A DNA stretch of 64,000 nt from Ashinkailepas kermadecensis. Its lineage: Eukaryota > Arthropoda > Thecostraca > Neolepadidae. How positions within the stretch are numbered: the first letter of the stretch is position 1; each line of letters opens with the position of its first letter. The translations under genes and the position numbers were made by a program. Shown here piece by piece: positions 48,717 to 61,019 of the stretch. Location: positions 91,001 to 155,000 of the forward strand of contig JAOTOM010003997.1 of assembly GCA_034440615.1 (NCBI GenBank). Reading direction: 5' to 3'. The notes under the pieces are model-generated. The model was not told the DNA's origin, did not search any database, and worked only from the letters and a program-made list of their open reading frames with translations.

Positions 48717-48987
48717 CTTGTGCGTGGACATATGTATGTACACGCAGCGAGAACAGTGCTGATAAGAAAACACTGTCGTACGTTTTGATACCATCCATGT
48801 ATGTCAGTCGAAGACCCAAATTGTCCCTGTCTCTGTATCTTTATCTCGCATATTAGGCCTTGATTAATTGTGTGTGTGGACGTCGAGCATGCGCCCTTGA
48901 TTGGCGCTGACCCAGTTCGTTGGCCCCAGCACGATTTTCCAGTATCAATGAAAGTCCGTAGCGTCACGGATACGCCGTCACACGAGG

Positions 48988-49020
48988 CTGTAGGCTGTAG
49001 GCTGTAGGCTGAAGGCTGCA
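48988..49020. repeat. 7-8-bp tandem repeat
   Basis: ggctgta repeats (four copies, the last gaaggctg). Confidence 0.8.
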
Positions 49021-49891
49021 TACATACCATGTGCCGCTGAGTGCCACGCCGCCAGTAGATAAAACATGGCGACGCTCTCAATGCGGGCGAAGCCGCCGCT
49101 GTGGTTCCATAGCGACGCACATCTCACCATTGCGACGCACATCTCATCCGCATATCTTCACATGGGATAATTGTCGGTGAAATTGGAAAATTGGAAATTC
49201 AATAGTCCCATCGCCAGTCGCTGATGCATTGGTTAACCGAGCGTGGGAGCTATCATCAAACAGGAGAGCCGAAGCATGGCGGCCGTGACGTCAGCTGACA
49301 AGGCGTCCTAGGTCATAATCATACGTACCTACAAAATAGGCCAAATAGGCATTATGGTACAAGACACTGATAATGTAAACGAAAGTATTTTATCACACAT
49401 GTTGCTAAAAATAGGCAGGAAAATACGTAGTATAAGTGTAATATAGGTGTATTGCTTTTATAGTAGAATACCATGATGTTTGAAGGTTGAAGAATATTAC
49501 AGTTTGGATATCAGAACCTGGCAATGGTATGGTGTGCTCATTTAATACATAATTCAGTATTTTACAGATAATCGAATTCCGAATGATTCAAAGCTTGGTA
49601 TGCACGTACCTAGTCTTATTTATGCTGCTTCCTTGATCAATGACTATTAGTAACGGTTGTCAACCGGCGTGTTTCATGCATTGTTTCGCATCCAAGCCAC
49701 TTTCATGCTGTTGCCATCAATGCCTTCAATTGGGAGAAGGAAGTCTTGATAAGAGGTTTATTTTCAATCCACGTTCTGGGAGGGAACGAGGCTTTCCAAA
49801 AATCTGTGAAGTGCCTATTGGAACTTAAGTAAACAAAAGAAAAGAAATGGAACTACTTTATGTGCAAATTTTTTTTTAAGGAACTGATAAT

Positions 49892-50018
49892 TTGACCGGG
49901 CTTCAGTTTATATGACCGGACTTCAGTTTATATGACCGGGTCTCAACCGGGCTTGATCTCATCCGACCGACTGGTCCCGGCCTTCGGCCGAACAATTTTT
50001 GGTATTTGCCACCTGTAA
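49892..50018 (-). mobile_element. Dispersed repeat end (copy 2)
   Basis: On the minus strand it starts caggtggcaaataccaaaaa and runs through accagtcggtcgg to a twice-repeated actgaagyccggtcatata block; matches 2239-2335. An internal gaccgg(g/a)cttcagtttata duplication is specific to this copy. Confidence 0.7.
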
Positions 50019-50319
50019 AGTGGACCCTGGCTGGCGCTTCTGAGCAGACAGCGGCCTGGCAGGCCCGGCAGACCGGCTCTAGGCCAGTGTCAGCCCCACC
50101 GTGGGCGGCCATGTTTGTTTACGGCGGTCTGGTCGGGTGGGCCGGCACCAATAAAAGTTTAATTGATTACTGACCGCCAACACTTCGACCGTCGGTCCCG
50201 CCGAACGCCTATTAGAAAACCATCAGATTTACATAACGCGATGGTAATGATGTATTTTGCAAGTTTACCACCACGTCGCGCGCTGGCAGCGGTCCGAGGC
50301 TGATGGCACCTTTGTCTTG
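50019..50319. other. Single-copy, CpG-rich at left
   Basis: No gene recognised. Confidence 0.4.
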
Positions 50320-50435
50320 GCCGAGTCGAGCGAGCCACCTCTCGTCCAGGCCAGGCCGAGGGAGCCACCACTCGTCCTGGCCGAGCCGAGCGAGCCACCA
50401 CTCGTCCTGACCGAGCTGAGCGAGCCACCGTCGCC
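50320..50435. repeat. 30-bp tandem repeat
   Basis: Almost four units of gccgagcgagccaccactcg plus tcctgaccga-like sequence. Confidence 0.88.
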
Positions 50436-52115
50436 GCCGCTACCCGGCGTTCGTGGCGGGACTACCGCCGGCGGCTTCTCAGCCGTCGTTACTAGACGCG
50501 CACGCCTGATGACGAGCAAACTCTCTGGGTGGGTATTGTGGCTGATTACCTGCCGGAGATGCTGGCGGTGTTCCGGGAGCGCGGGCCGAGTGTGCCGATG
50601 ATTGGCTATTGGCCGTGATGTCACGCCGAGCGTGGCCCTGTCGCCGATAATCTAATCAAAAACATCAACCTCGGAAGGCACTCATGGCGACCTCATCAAG
50701 GTTAAACAATGGCTCGACCTGATTAGTCCATTACATATATCAGTGTTTGCATGGACTTTGACAAGGGGAGTCTCCCCCTAAATACACATGCGTGTCGCAG
50801 ATCTGCTGGGCCCATCTATAGATTTCGCGATACGAAGTCATATGTGGTTATTGATGCCAACGGAATACATATTTGACACACACCATGTTTTTGTTTGCCA
50901 ATATGCATGAATTAGAATGCAATTAGTCTCATGAATCACATTCATCACCATTATTGAAAAGTTGCATTCTCCATATTATTTTAATCACAATCCACATGTA
51001 TTTTAACATCATAAGCAGCATAGGCAACAGTGATGATCGTTCCCTGTCATTCGTCCCCTCGCTAAGGCTATTGATTCCGTTGTACAATAATTATTGAAGT
51101 ACGAGCACCGAGAGGGGTCTCTGGGAAACTTGATCAACCTATAGCCGCATTATCCACACCCTCTGGCTACCCCACTGTTTCTATAACAGCATCACCACTG
51201 GTAAATCTGCCACTTTCCATCGTATTAAAGCATAATCATCCTGCACTGGACCATCACCGAACACTGACACTCAAGACAGCATGATCCAATATGTGACGGT
51301 AAAACATTGACGTCACACGTTGAAAGTCTCGGCAGCTCGGCTTTATTGCAGCTACCTGGGTCGTGGCAAAACATCTGACGGGAACGATGTGTACGTAGTG
51401 TCTGCATCTAGCCAAATACTTCAGGATGCAACAACAAGACAGAAAAACCAAGAAAATGTAGCCGTGTTTGGGACATAACTGGGGAGATTAACGGTGCCAC
51501 CAAAAAGAAGGTTAGACGTGGTATGAGGGGGGCTTCTGTGTAATATTTATAAACAAATTGACTTCAGAACCATGGATTCATATAATCTTGACTGGTGTTA
51601 TTAAGACACCATTGCTTGCTTTCTCAGAGTGCATAGTGTGTGAAGCGCTTGCACTTGCTCACCTCCCCTCCCCTCCCCTCCCCCCCCCGCTCCCCTTCCA
51701 TCCCCCCCCCCTCCTTCATCACCAACATATGATGGCCGGGCCGAGCTGGGCAGTTCGCGTCTTTCGTCGCCTGCGGGCAAACACCGCCGGCCGCTGCGGA
51801 GTACCGGCAGAGCCGCGCGGCTCATAAGCTACGCGGCCGCCTTGTGTGCGTGTTTGATGGCTGCTGTCGAACAGGGGTGAATGATTAGCCTCTAATGTCG
51901 CCGGCGCCGTCGAGGGCGTTACTGGACCCCAGCAGTATTATCCAACACCATGGGACAGACCTGGCGGATGAGACAGCTCGGACGGCAGCCAAGGCTGGAT
52001 GGGCCAGAGACCACAGCTTCGGGGTCAACTTGTCTCCGCAGCCGTCAGTGATAGGTGTACAGACAGGATGTACCAATAGGTTTCCGGTTACAACTAGTGC
52101 ATGAAGGGTTCGAAT
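50436..52115. other. Single-copy region
   Basis: CpG-rich to 50640, then AT-rich; C-runs at 51665-51720; CpG-rich again at 51730-51920. No exon recognised. Confidence 0.45.
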
Positions 52116-52305
52116 CATGGTGTTGATTTCTGAAAATGATTGGGGAGAATACATGAAGGCGATTGGCAGCCCCAAATAGATTGGGGGGCCCCCTTCAGGG
52201 AAAGTTGACAAGTTGTTATTGGGGGCAACATTGAGGAGGAACTTCCCCCCCCCACCCACCCACCCCACCCCACCCCCAAAAAGTACATAAAACAACACCC
52301 CTGGT
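52116..52305 (-). mobile_element. Dispersed element end, copy A (CAGGGGTG start on minus strand)
   Basis: On the minus strand: caggggtgttgttttatgta, G-rich run, tgcccccaataac, ccttcatgtattctc and cattttcagaaatcaaca. The same order of blocks recurs at 52780-52952. Confidence 0.6.
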
Positions 52306-52779
52306 TGGAATCCAGGGAATCTATCTTGATTCTAGCTCTAGTACATTCCATTTTGTATTGCAAGGGAGATCAAAGCTCTGAGGAGTCTGCAGCAGAGGTG
52401 GCAAATGTATCATGTTACGAAATCGCATCACATAGAAACCTGTCCATGGGATTCACAGTATACAACTGTACTATGCCACCACCCAATGGTCGCATTCCTG
52501 TAGCTGTTTGTATGACACCTTCTTTCGAGGAGCCATCCTTGTTTATTGATCCTCATGTGTTTCCAGCCTAGGTTGGGTGATTAGTGTCTTGTGCTTTTTG
52601 TACTTCACTGCTGTGCATGATAGCCATACATGGTTGCCTCATGCATTCGCCAAGCAGTTCATTGTTCCAACGACATAAGTCTTAGAATGAGAGTTCAGGC
52701 GAAGATGAACGCGATGCAGGAAGCAATAGTAAGGTAGGTTATTTACGAATGGGTTGTAATTCATCGTGCACAGGGATGT

Positions 52780-52952
52780 TGATCTTTGAAAATTATTGGT
52801 GAGAGGAAATACATGAAGGCAATGGGCAAACCAAAATGGATTTGGGGGCACACTTCATAAGCTCCCATGTTAAAAGTTGAAATTATTGGGGGAGAAAAGC
52901 CAACATTTGGGGGCAGTTGCTCACTAAAACGTATATAAACAGCACCCCTGCT
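52780..52952 (-). mobile_element. Dispersed element end, copy B
   Basis: On the minus strand: caggggtgctgtttatatac, tgcccccaaatg, cccccaataat, ccttcatgtatttcctc and attttcaaagatcaacat, parallel to copy A, about 650 bp away in the same orientation. Confidence 0.6.
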
Positions 52953-54259
52953 CGTGTATTAAATCTACTCCAGGCAGTGGCGTCGCCACGAAATTCTTCC
53001 AGGGGGGGCAAGGTCGGAAGGGGGCTTCCTGTTCCCCGAAAGGGGGCCTCCATTGTGTTAGGGTCTCATATTGTTTTCAGGCTCTTACTATGGTTCGAGA
53101 ATGGGGAACATGATTTGATATTGGTGTTTTGTTTGTTCTTGGCATGATGCATCATTTACTCAAAACGCAATAGCACTAATAATTTTCGCTGAAAACTGGG
53201 TCATACCAGGGTATAAATAGGTAATATTTGGATAAATACGTAAGTGCCAAAACAAACCAACGTCTCAATGCTTTCTCGAATCTTCTCGCTGGCCTCTAGA
53301 TTGCAGCGAGCTGGCGGGGCTGGTGCTAAGCATATCTTACAGATATCTGCCATTGATCAATCCACTTTTAAGTCCTCCAAGTCTAACTGAATATAGCTAG
53401 ATTCATCACTACTGTTATTTATTCCCACCACCTTGATGTCATAAGCAAAGCTTGAACGATTATTTCTCAGTCATAGGACGACAATTTCGCAAAGGTGACA
53501 ACGAGAAGTGGATTGCATTGGTTTTCTGAGCGCCATCTTAGGAATTTGTTTATTTTTATAGCATTTGGTACTGGCTGCAAGGCAACTGTCACACGAGCTA
53601 AAATATATCCTCAGCGAATAAATTCACGGCAAGAACAAGCATTGAACAGCAATGCATAAATGACAATGCAACAATGCAACAATGTCAGTGCATACATAAT
53701 CCAAACCTTCAAATTCCACGCCGTTACGCCATCGTTTTCGCTTTGCTGTACCGTTTTGTAAATGACTGAGAAGGTATGGAAGCTGGGAAGCTCTAATCAT
53801 GCAGGCTGTAATAACAGAAAAGAAGTTTGTTGGAAGAAAATGCATTTAAAAACATAATTCATCCCATTTTATATGGGGCATGGATGTTGTATTGTATGCT
53901 TGTGAGGGGTAATTTGTCCCCTCAATGTTGGTTTTGCCCCATGGGCGTATGTTTCGGAAAATTATTGAGGGACCAGTGGAGTACCTATATTTCCGTCAAG
54001 CAGGAGGGGGCAAACGGATTTGCAGGGGAGGGGGGAGGCACCTACGCCCTTTAAAAAGTCCTTGGATTTCGACCGCTATTTTGTCAAAGGGGACATTTCG
54101 AAATAATATAATTAGTCATCAACTAAATTGTCCTGTGGAGGGGCCTAATCTACCACTATGGTTTCTGATTGGTCGGATTTCAACCCTAACTCCACCACCC
54201 AGTTCTAAGGTTTTCTTTTGGTACCTTGATAAGTTACCTCACACTGCTGAAATTACACC

Positions 54260-55034
54260 TATACCACAAAACCGGATCGGTATCCCAAAAATTCAAGCTG
54301 GAGCCCTCCAAAAAAGGAGAGATTCCAACAAATAAATGTCCGGATCAGGAAAATGCCTCTGGAGCACCGAACATTTTTCTCCAGATGCCTTCAAAAATTG
54401 CGTATGGCACCGAAAGGCATGCCGGATCTCGAAAAATCGAGGTGGGATGCAAAAACATGGCGCCAGAGGCTCGAAAAATCAGGCCGGGATTCGGACATAA
54501 AAACCCAGAAAAGATCCACAAAAAATCGCGTTGAGCACAGAAAGCTGGCGTTGGGTCCCCGGAACCACGCGCCTGGGCGCGATAAGTCGCGCTGGGACCC
54601 AGAAAAATCACACCGAAGCCCCAAAATCGTACTGGGGCCCCACAAATGTGCATCAGAAGCCCCAAATATACACAGCCGGACCCTAAGAGTACAACGGTGC
54701 CCGAAAATACAACTAACCTTCCAAAGCGCACCGAGTCTCCCAAAAAGCGATAGGGCCTTAAAACATGCGTTGCAGCCCTAAATAAACATGCCGGGGGCTC
54801 GAAAAAAATACACTGCAAGCTCGCAAGGCGCACAGGGGCCATGAGAACGCACAAGGACCTGAAAAAGAGGCTGGGCCACAAAAGACAACATGGTTCCAAA
54901 ACGTACAAAACGACCGGGAGCTAAATAAACACATCAGGATCTTCGAAAACGCCCTGCCACGTAAAACATACTCGGTGCACAAAAAAGCAACAAAGCCCTA
55001 AAACGAGCACTGTTTCGAAGATGTATTAGGCCCA
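54260..55034 (+). repeat. Left arm of ~775-bp inverted repeat
   Basis: Pairs with 55517-56291. Clear landmarks: ccggatcggtatcc, attcaagctggagccctcca, ctccagatgccttc, cgcgcctgggcgcgataag and taaaacgagca all recur reverse-complemented and in mirrored order. The arm is itself made of degenerate ~25-30-bp units of the type gccccaaaatcgtactggg. Confidence 0.9.
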
Positions 55035-55516
55035 CAACTTCAATTTAAAATGTATTACCCACCACTTTAAAATACAAAATTTCACAATTTCAGGCATTCC
55101 AGTTCATAGCACCCGGTCGCCACGACGGCAACGTCAGTGCACGTGCACACCCATCTTTCGTATTCGGTGCATTCGCCACACTTCGTGCGATGCTACGGCC
55201 TCTGCGAGGTCTTCTGCGTTTTGCTAATTGCTGCCACATGATACAATTGCGCCATATTTGACGTGATGGAATGCTTCGTATGGGCGTTCGCTGCGAAAAG
55301 TCGATTGATTAAATTCGATCATTAGTTTCATACTTTCCACATTTTCTGGTAGTTATGAAATACGGTTTCCGCTGAGGTTTGATGCACTTCATATCTTTGC
55401 TGCTATCCTCCCAGATTGGCTACCGAACCGAGGCCCTGCCTCAGCATTCTTTTTTGGACCCATTGCGTCTTTCTTGCTCTATGATTGTGTATTATGGCTC
55501 CAATCCATTTTTGTTA
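55035..55516. other. Spacer of the inverted repeat
   Basis: About 480 bp of non-repetitive sequence with no ORF of note. Confidence 0.8.
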
Positions 55517-56291
55517 GGGGCCTAAAAGATTTTCGAACCCCCTGCTCGTTTTATGGTTTGTTGCATTTTTGCGCACCGAGGTTTTTTTGACGTGTCAGGG
55601 CGTTTTCGAAGACCCCGATGTGTTTATTTAGCGCCCGGTCTTTTTGTTTGTTTTGGAACCATGTTGCCTTTTGCGGCCTCAACCACTTTTTCAGGTCCTT
55701 GTGCGTTATCATGACCCCTGTGTGCCTTGAGAGCTTCCGGTATATTTTTTAGACCTCCCGGTATGTATATTTATGGCTGCAACGCATGTGTTAAGGCCCT
55801 GTCGCTTTTTGTGAGACTCTGTGCGCTTTGGAGGGCCAGTTGTATTTTCGGCCCCCGTTGTGCTCTTAGGGTCCCGATGTGTCTATTTTGGGCTTCTGAC
55901 GCACAGTTGTGGGGCCCCAGTACAATTTTGGGGCTCCGGTACGATGCTTCTAGGTCCCAGAGAGGCTTATCGCGCCTAGGCGCGTGGTTCCGGAGACCCA
56001 ACCCCAGTTTTCTGGGCTCAATACGATTTTTGTGAAGCCTTTCTGATTTTTTAAAAGTCCGAATCCCGGCCTGATTTCTCGAGCCCTTGGAGCCATGTTT
56101 TTGTATCCCACCTCGATTGTTCGAGATCCGGTTTGTTTTTCGGTGCCGTATGCAATTTGTGAAGGCATCTGATAATATGTTCGGTGCTCCAGAGCCATTT
56201 TTTTAACCTGGGCATTTAGTTGTTGGAATCCCTCCTTATTTTGGAGGGCTCCAGCTTGAATTTTTCGGATACCGATCCGGTGTTTGTGGTT
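55517..56291 (-). repeat. Right arm of ~775-bp inverted repeat
   Basis: Same length as the left arm. Diverged by many substitutions and small indels, so the duplication is old or the arms evolve fast. Confidence 0.9.
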
Positions 56292-57130
56292 ACACTGTGC
56301 TTACGTGTGGCCCAAGACGCCAATTTTTTAGAGCCTCGACGGGACTACCGCTGGGAATTGTGGGTCCCGAGCGCGATATTTGAGGTGCCTGGTTCGAGTT
56401 TGTGGGACGCGTTGTATTTAGCTGTGGCCCCAACGCGATTTTGGCGGTTCCTGTTGCAATTTTTCGGGCCTCGAAGCGAGTTTTCCGGGGCTCGCCGTAT
56501 TTATTTGGAGACCCATACGCGAATTCTGGTGGACGAACGCGAATTTTGGTGGTCCCAGCGCGATTTTTGAGGCCCCGGTACGATTCTTCGGAGCTTATCC
56601 CTCTCAGGATGGAGGGGGCATTTGCCCCTTTGATATAGCACTGCGGCCACTGAAGGAGTTTTTTTTTTGTCCCAGAGTGACACTCCGATTAAGGATTGAT
56701 TTTTGGGGCAGCTGCAACTTTTGGGGCCCCGGTGCGACCTTCTGGGCCTCCAGTGTGATTTTCAAGGGCTGCGACGCGACTTTTTTTTAGTCCAATGTGA
56801 TCTTTTGGGCCCCGACGTCATTCTCTTGGATCCCTAGCGCGAGCTATAGCGGCCTCGACACTTTTTGGGGGTCCAATGCGCTTTGGGTGCTTTTGGCGTC
56901 ATTGTTGGGCCCACAAAGTTATTATCCATGTCCGGATTGTTTTTCGTTGCTCCGGCTTCATTTTTTTGGTCCCAATCAGACTGTTGGGGCACGGTACGAC
57001 CTGTCGTGCCCCTGGCATGATTGTGGTGGTCCGGGCGTGCATTTTTGGTACCCCAGGCTCAGCATAATTTGCGGAGGCCCCGCCGGATCTTTTGGGGCCC
57101 ATATCGTGAATTTAAAGTACCCAGACACGA
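56292..57130. repeat. Degenerate ~28-bp repeat continuing beyond the right arm
   Basis: Units of the type ggggccccggtgcgattttt in the same orientation as the right arm, strongly diverged. Confidence 0.75.
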
Positions 57131-58555
57131 CTCCTACTATTTCTTAATGGTTTCTTCTTGCAAATTGTAGGCCTCCTGTCGCGTCTTAAGGGTCTCGTCT
57201 CATTTCCTAGAGCCTTTTTACTGGTTTTCGACGTCTCCTTGTGTGTCCTACCCTCCTCCATATTCAATGGTCCTCCTCTCCCGTCTTGGAGGGCTTCCTC
57301 TTGCATTCTGGGGACCCTTTAACAAGGCATGGGGCTTCCTCTGATCTTCGAGGGGCATTCTCTGCCAAATTAGGGGCCTCCTGCCACGCCTCGTGGGCCT
57401 CTTCCTTTATCATGGCAAAGCCTTACCCGTTTTGAGGGATCTTCGATTTTGGAAACCTCACCTCTTCCATTCCTGCTACCACTCCCATCTTAAGGGCCTC
57501 CTCTCATTTCCTGGGAACTCTTTCCGGTTTTCGGGGTCTCATTTGGTCCTGGAGACCTACTCCTTCTTGAGGGACTCCTCTCGAGTCCGGCAGATGCCTC
57601 ATTTCTCTTCTAGAGGCCTTCTTTTTCAAATTAGGGGCCTCCTCTCACGTCTTGGGGCCTCCTGCTCTGCGTGTGGATTCGATCTTTACCCATCTTAGGG
57701 GTGGTCTCTTATCTCCTGGTGGACTCCTCTTCTCTTCCAGGCGCCTCCTCTGCCAAATTACTGGCAACCTTTCCTATCTTATTGGCCTTGTTATTTCCCG
57801 GGGAACTTCTTAGCCGTCTTCGAGCCTTCTTTTCCGCCTGGGAGCCATTTCTCTGATCCAATGGCCTTTCTCTCCTATTTTAGGGGCCTCCTCGTTCATC
57901 ATGGGGTCTCATTTCCAATCTTGTGTCGTTCTCTTCCCAATTCGGTGCTTCTTGCCACGTCTCTGGATCGTCCTTTTCTATCTCGGTGGAACCTCACCTG
58001 TTTGGGGCCTGCTTTTGCGTCTCCGAAACCTCATCTCATATCCACTGGCTTCCTTTTCCGTCTTAGGGCCTCCTCTCATATTCTGTGGCCTCCTTTCCGG
58101 TGTTGGGGCCTCCTTTGCAATCCTGGTTTCCTCCGTGCCATTTTTGACACTCTCTTGATTTCTGGGGACTCCTACCCTCTCCTAGGTGACTCCTTTTTTA
58201 AATTAGGGGCCTCCTCTCACGTTATGGGGGCCTCCTTATCTGTGTTTGGAGCCTCATTATCCTCTTAGCAGGGTGCTTTTGCGTCCTAGTCCTAGATTTT
58301 CTCTTCTAGGGTCCTCCTCTTCCAAAATATGGGCCTCATCTGGCTGGTCTCGGTGGCCTTCTCTCATTCCTGCGGAGACCTTCTTACCCGTCTTGGGGCC
58401 CCTATTGCGTCCGGAGAAATCTCCCCTATCTTGTCTTAATTTTATATTGCAGGGGCATCCTCTTCCGTCTTGGGGGCCTCGTTTTCCAAATTAAGACTAT
58501 CCTGCCACCCATCGGAAGCCTTTTCGTCTAACCTGGGTGGCTTCTTGCCCGTATC
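57131..58555. repeat. Degenerate ggggcctcct-type repeat
   Basis: Units of about 25-32 bp with ggggcctcctctcatttcct. Homogeneity increases rightward into the 20-bp array. Confidence 0.75.
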
Positions 58556-60170
58556 GGTGGCATCCTTTCCGTCCTGAGGGCCTCCTTTTCGTACTGGGGG
58601 CCTCCTTTTCGTCCTGGGGCCTCCTTTTCATCCTGGGGGCTACCTCCCAATCTCTGTTCTACGTCTTGGGTGCTTCCTTTGCGTCCTGGGGACATCCTTT
58701 TCGTCCTGGAGGCCTCCTTTTCGTCCTGGGGGCCACCTTTTCGTCCTGGGGGCCTCCTTTTCGTCACGGGGGCCACCTCCCAATCTCTGTTCTACGTCTT
58801 AGGGGCCTCCTTTTCGTCCTGGGGGCCCCCTTTTCGCCCTGGGGGCCTCCTCCCAATCTCTGTTCTACGTCTTGGGGCCTCCTTTTCGTCCTGGGGGCCT
58901 CCTCCCAATCTTTGTTCTACGTCTTGGGGCCTCCTTTGCGTCCTGGGGGCATCCTTTTCGTCCTGGGGGCCTCCTCCCAATCTCTGTTCTACGTCTTGGG
59001 GGCCTCCTTTTCGTCCTTGGGTGCATCCTTTTCGTTCTGGGGGGCCTCCTTTTCGTCCTGGGGGCCTCCTTTTAATCCTGGGGGACTCCTCCCAATCTCT
59101 GTTCTACGTCTTGGGGGCCTCCTTTGCGTCATGAGGCATCCTTTTCGTCCTGGTGGCCTCCTTTTAGTCCTGGGGGCCTCCTTTTCGTCCTGGGGACCTC
59201 CTTTTCGTCTTGGGGGCCTCCTTTTCGTCATGAGGGCCACCTCCCAATATCTGTTCTACGTCTTAGGGGCCTCCTTTTCGTCTTGGGGGCCTCCTTTTCG
59301 TTCTGGGTGCCTCCTTTTCGTCCTAGGGGCCTCCTTTTCGTCCTTCGGACCTCATCCCAATCTCTGTTCTACGTCTTGGGGGCCTCCTTTTTGTCCTTGG
59401 GTGCATCCCTTTCGTTCTGGGGGCCTCCTTTCGTCCTGGGGGCCTCCTTTTAGTCATGGGGGCCTCCTCCCAATCTCTGTTCTACGTCTTGGGTGCCTCC
59501 TTTGCGTCCTGCGGGCATCCTTTTCGTCCTGGGGGCCTCCTTTTCGTCCTGGGGCCCACCTCCCAATCTCTGTTCTACGTCTTAGGGGCCTCCTTTTCGT
59601 CCTGGGGGCCTCCTTTTCGTCCTGGGGACCTCATCCAAATATCTGTTCTACGTCTTGGGGGCCTCCTTTTTTGTCCTTGGGTGCATTCCCTTCGTCCTGG
59701 GGGCCTCCTTTTCGTCATGGGGCCTCCTTTTCGTCCTGGGGGCCTCCTTCCAATCTCTGTTCTACGTCTTAGGGGCCTCCTTTTCGTCCTGGAGGCCTCC
59801 TTTTCGTTCTGGGGACCTCATCCCAATCTCTGTTCTACGTCTTGGGGGGCCTCCTTTTTGTCCTTGGGTGCATTCCTTTCGTCCTGGAGGCCTCCTTTTC
59901 GTCCTGGGGGCCTCCTCCCAACCTCTGTTCTACGTATTGGGGCATCCTTTTCGTCCTGGGGGCCTCCTTTTTGTCCTGGGGGCCTCCTTTTCTTCCTGGG
60001 GGCCTCCTCCTAATCTCTGTTCTACGTCCTGGGGCCTCCTTTTCGTCATGGGTGCCTCCTTTTCGTCATAGGGGCCTCCTTTTCGTCATGGGCCTCCTTT
60101 TCGTCATGGGCCTCCTTTTCGTCCTGGGGGCCTCCTTCCAATCTCTGTTCTACGTCTCTTATAGAGACCT
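58556..60170. repeat. 20-bp array with interspersed 33-bp units
   Basis: The main unit tccttttcgtcctgggggcc is repeated two to six times between inserts of tcccaatctctgttctacgt plus cttgggggcc. The two unit types form higher-order blocks. ORFs up to 411 residues (SSWGPPFRPGGLL type) are by-products. Confidence 0.95.
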
Positions 60171-60423
60171 GATTATATTTCCCGGGGGCCTCGTCAGTCT
60201 TGAGGCCTCATTGGCAGTATGATCTTCTGTCCCGTCGGCCTCCTTGCTCACCTTTTTTGCTGTGCATTTACGGATGTGGGGCCTCCTCAAATTTCAGGGG
60301 GCGGCGCCCCCAGTTTCACGGCAGGGGGGGCGACTGCCCCCCCCTGCCCCCGGTGGCGACGCCCTTGACTCCAGGTGTAATATTTTGCTGCTTCTGTACA
60401 ATTTGCTCTGCTTAACTCTGCTC

Positions 60424-60842
60424 CGTCAGAGTTGACCTGCAGATCTGTGTACGGCGACAAGTGTGGCGCGGGTGACGGCGCCGTGACAGCTCCGTCAGAG
60501 TTGAGCTGCAGATCTGTGTACGCGCGACAAGTGTAGCGCGGGTGGCGGCGCCGTGACAGCTCCGTCAGAGTTGAGCTGAAGATCTGTGTACGCGCGACAA
60601 GTGTAGCACGGGTGGCGGCGCCGTGACAGCTCCGTCAGAGTTGAGCTGCAGATCTGTGTACGCGCGACAAGTGTGGCGCGGGTGGCGGCGCCGTGACAGC
60701 TCCGTCAGAGTTGAGCTGAAGATCTGTGTACGCGCGACAAGTGTGGCGCGGGTGGCGGCGCCGTGACAGCTCCGTTAGAGTTGAGCTGCAGATCTGTGTA
60801 CGCGCGACAAGTGTGGCGCGGGTGGCGGCGCCGTGACAGCCG
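60424..60842. repeat. 70-bp minisatellite, six copies
   Basis: Unit: gctccgtcagagttgagctg, cagatctgtgtacgcgcgac, aagtgtggcgcgggtggcgg and cgccgtgaca. The first copy is slightly diverged; the rest are nearly identical. Confidence 0.97.
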
Positions 60843-61019
60843 CGTGCACCGGTTTAATTAGCTGTGCTCCAGCCGAGGCGATTGTGGTACGATGGCACGC
60901 CGCGCGAACCACAGGCCGGCTAATTGTGAGCGAATGCCGTGGCGGCGCCTCTGCGGGTTGTCCAGCTCACTCAAGCTGACGGGCTCGCCGGTCGAAGATG
61001 TCTGAGCCGACCGGTTGAC

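Larger units (their letters stand above)
52971..60375. mobile_element. Possible large element with inverted G-rich termini
   Basis: The left end has GGCGTCGCCAC at 52979 followed by cagggggggcaagg. The right end has the reverse complement GTGGCGACGCC at 60353, preceded on its inner side by a C-rich block matching a GGGGGGGCA run. Many animal DNA transposons and foldback elements end in CAG(T/G)GGCGT(C/A)GCCA followed by G runs (known pattern). The interior is non-coding and largely made of G-rich/T-rich short repeats. The near-palindromic core makes chance or two independent insertions possible. Confidence 0.4.

Noticed and set aside
54345..56198. Paired proteins from both strands (MPSKIAYGTE / MPSQIAYGTE)
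   Set aside because: Their similarity comes from the DNA inverted repeat; both are short, made of degenerate tandem units and end at different points.
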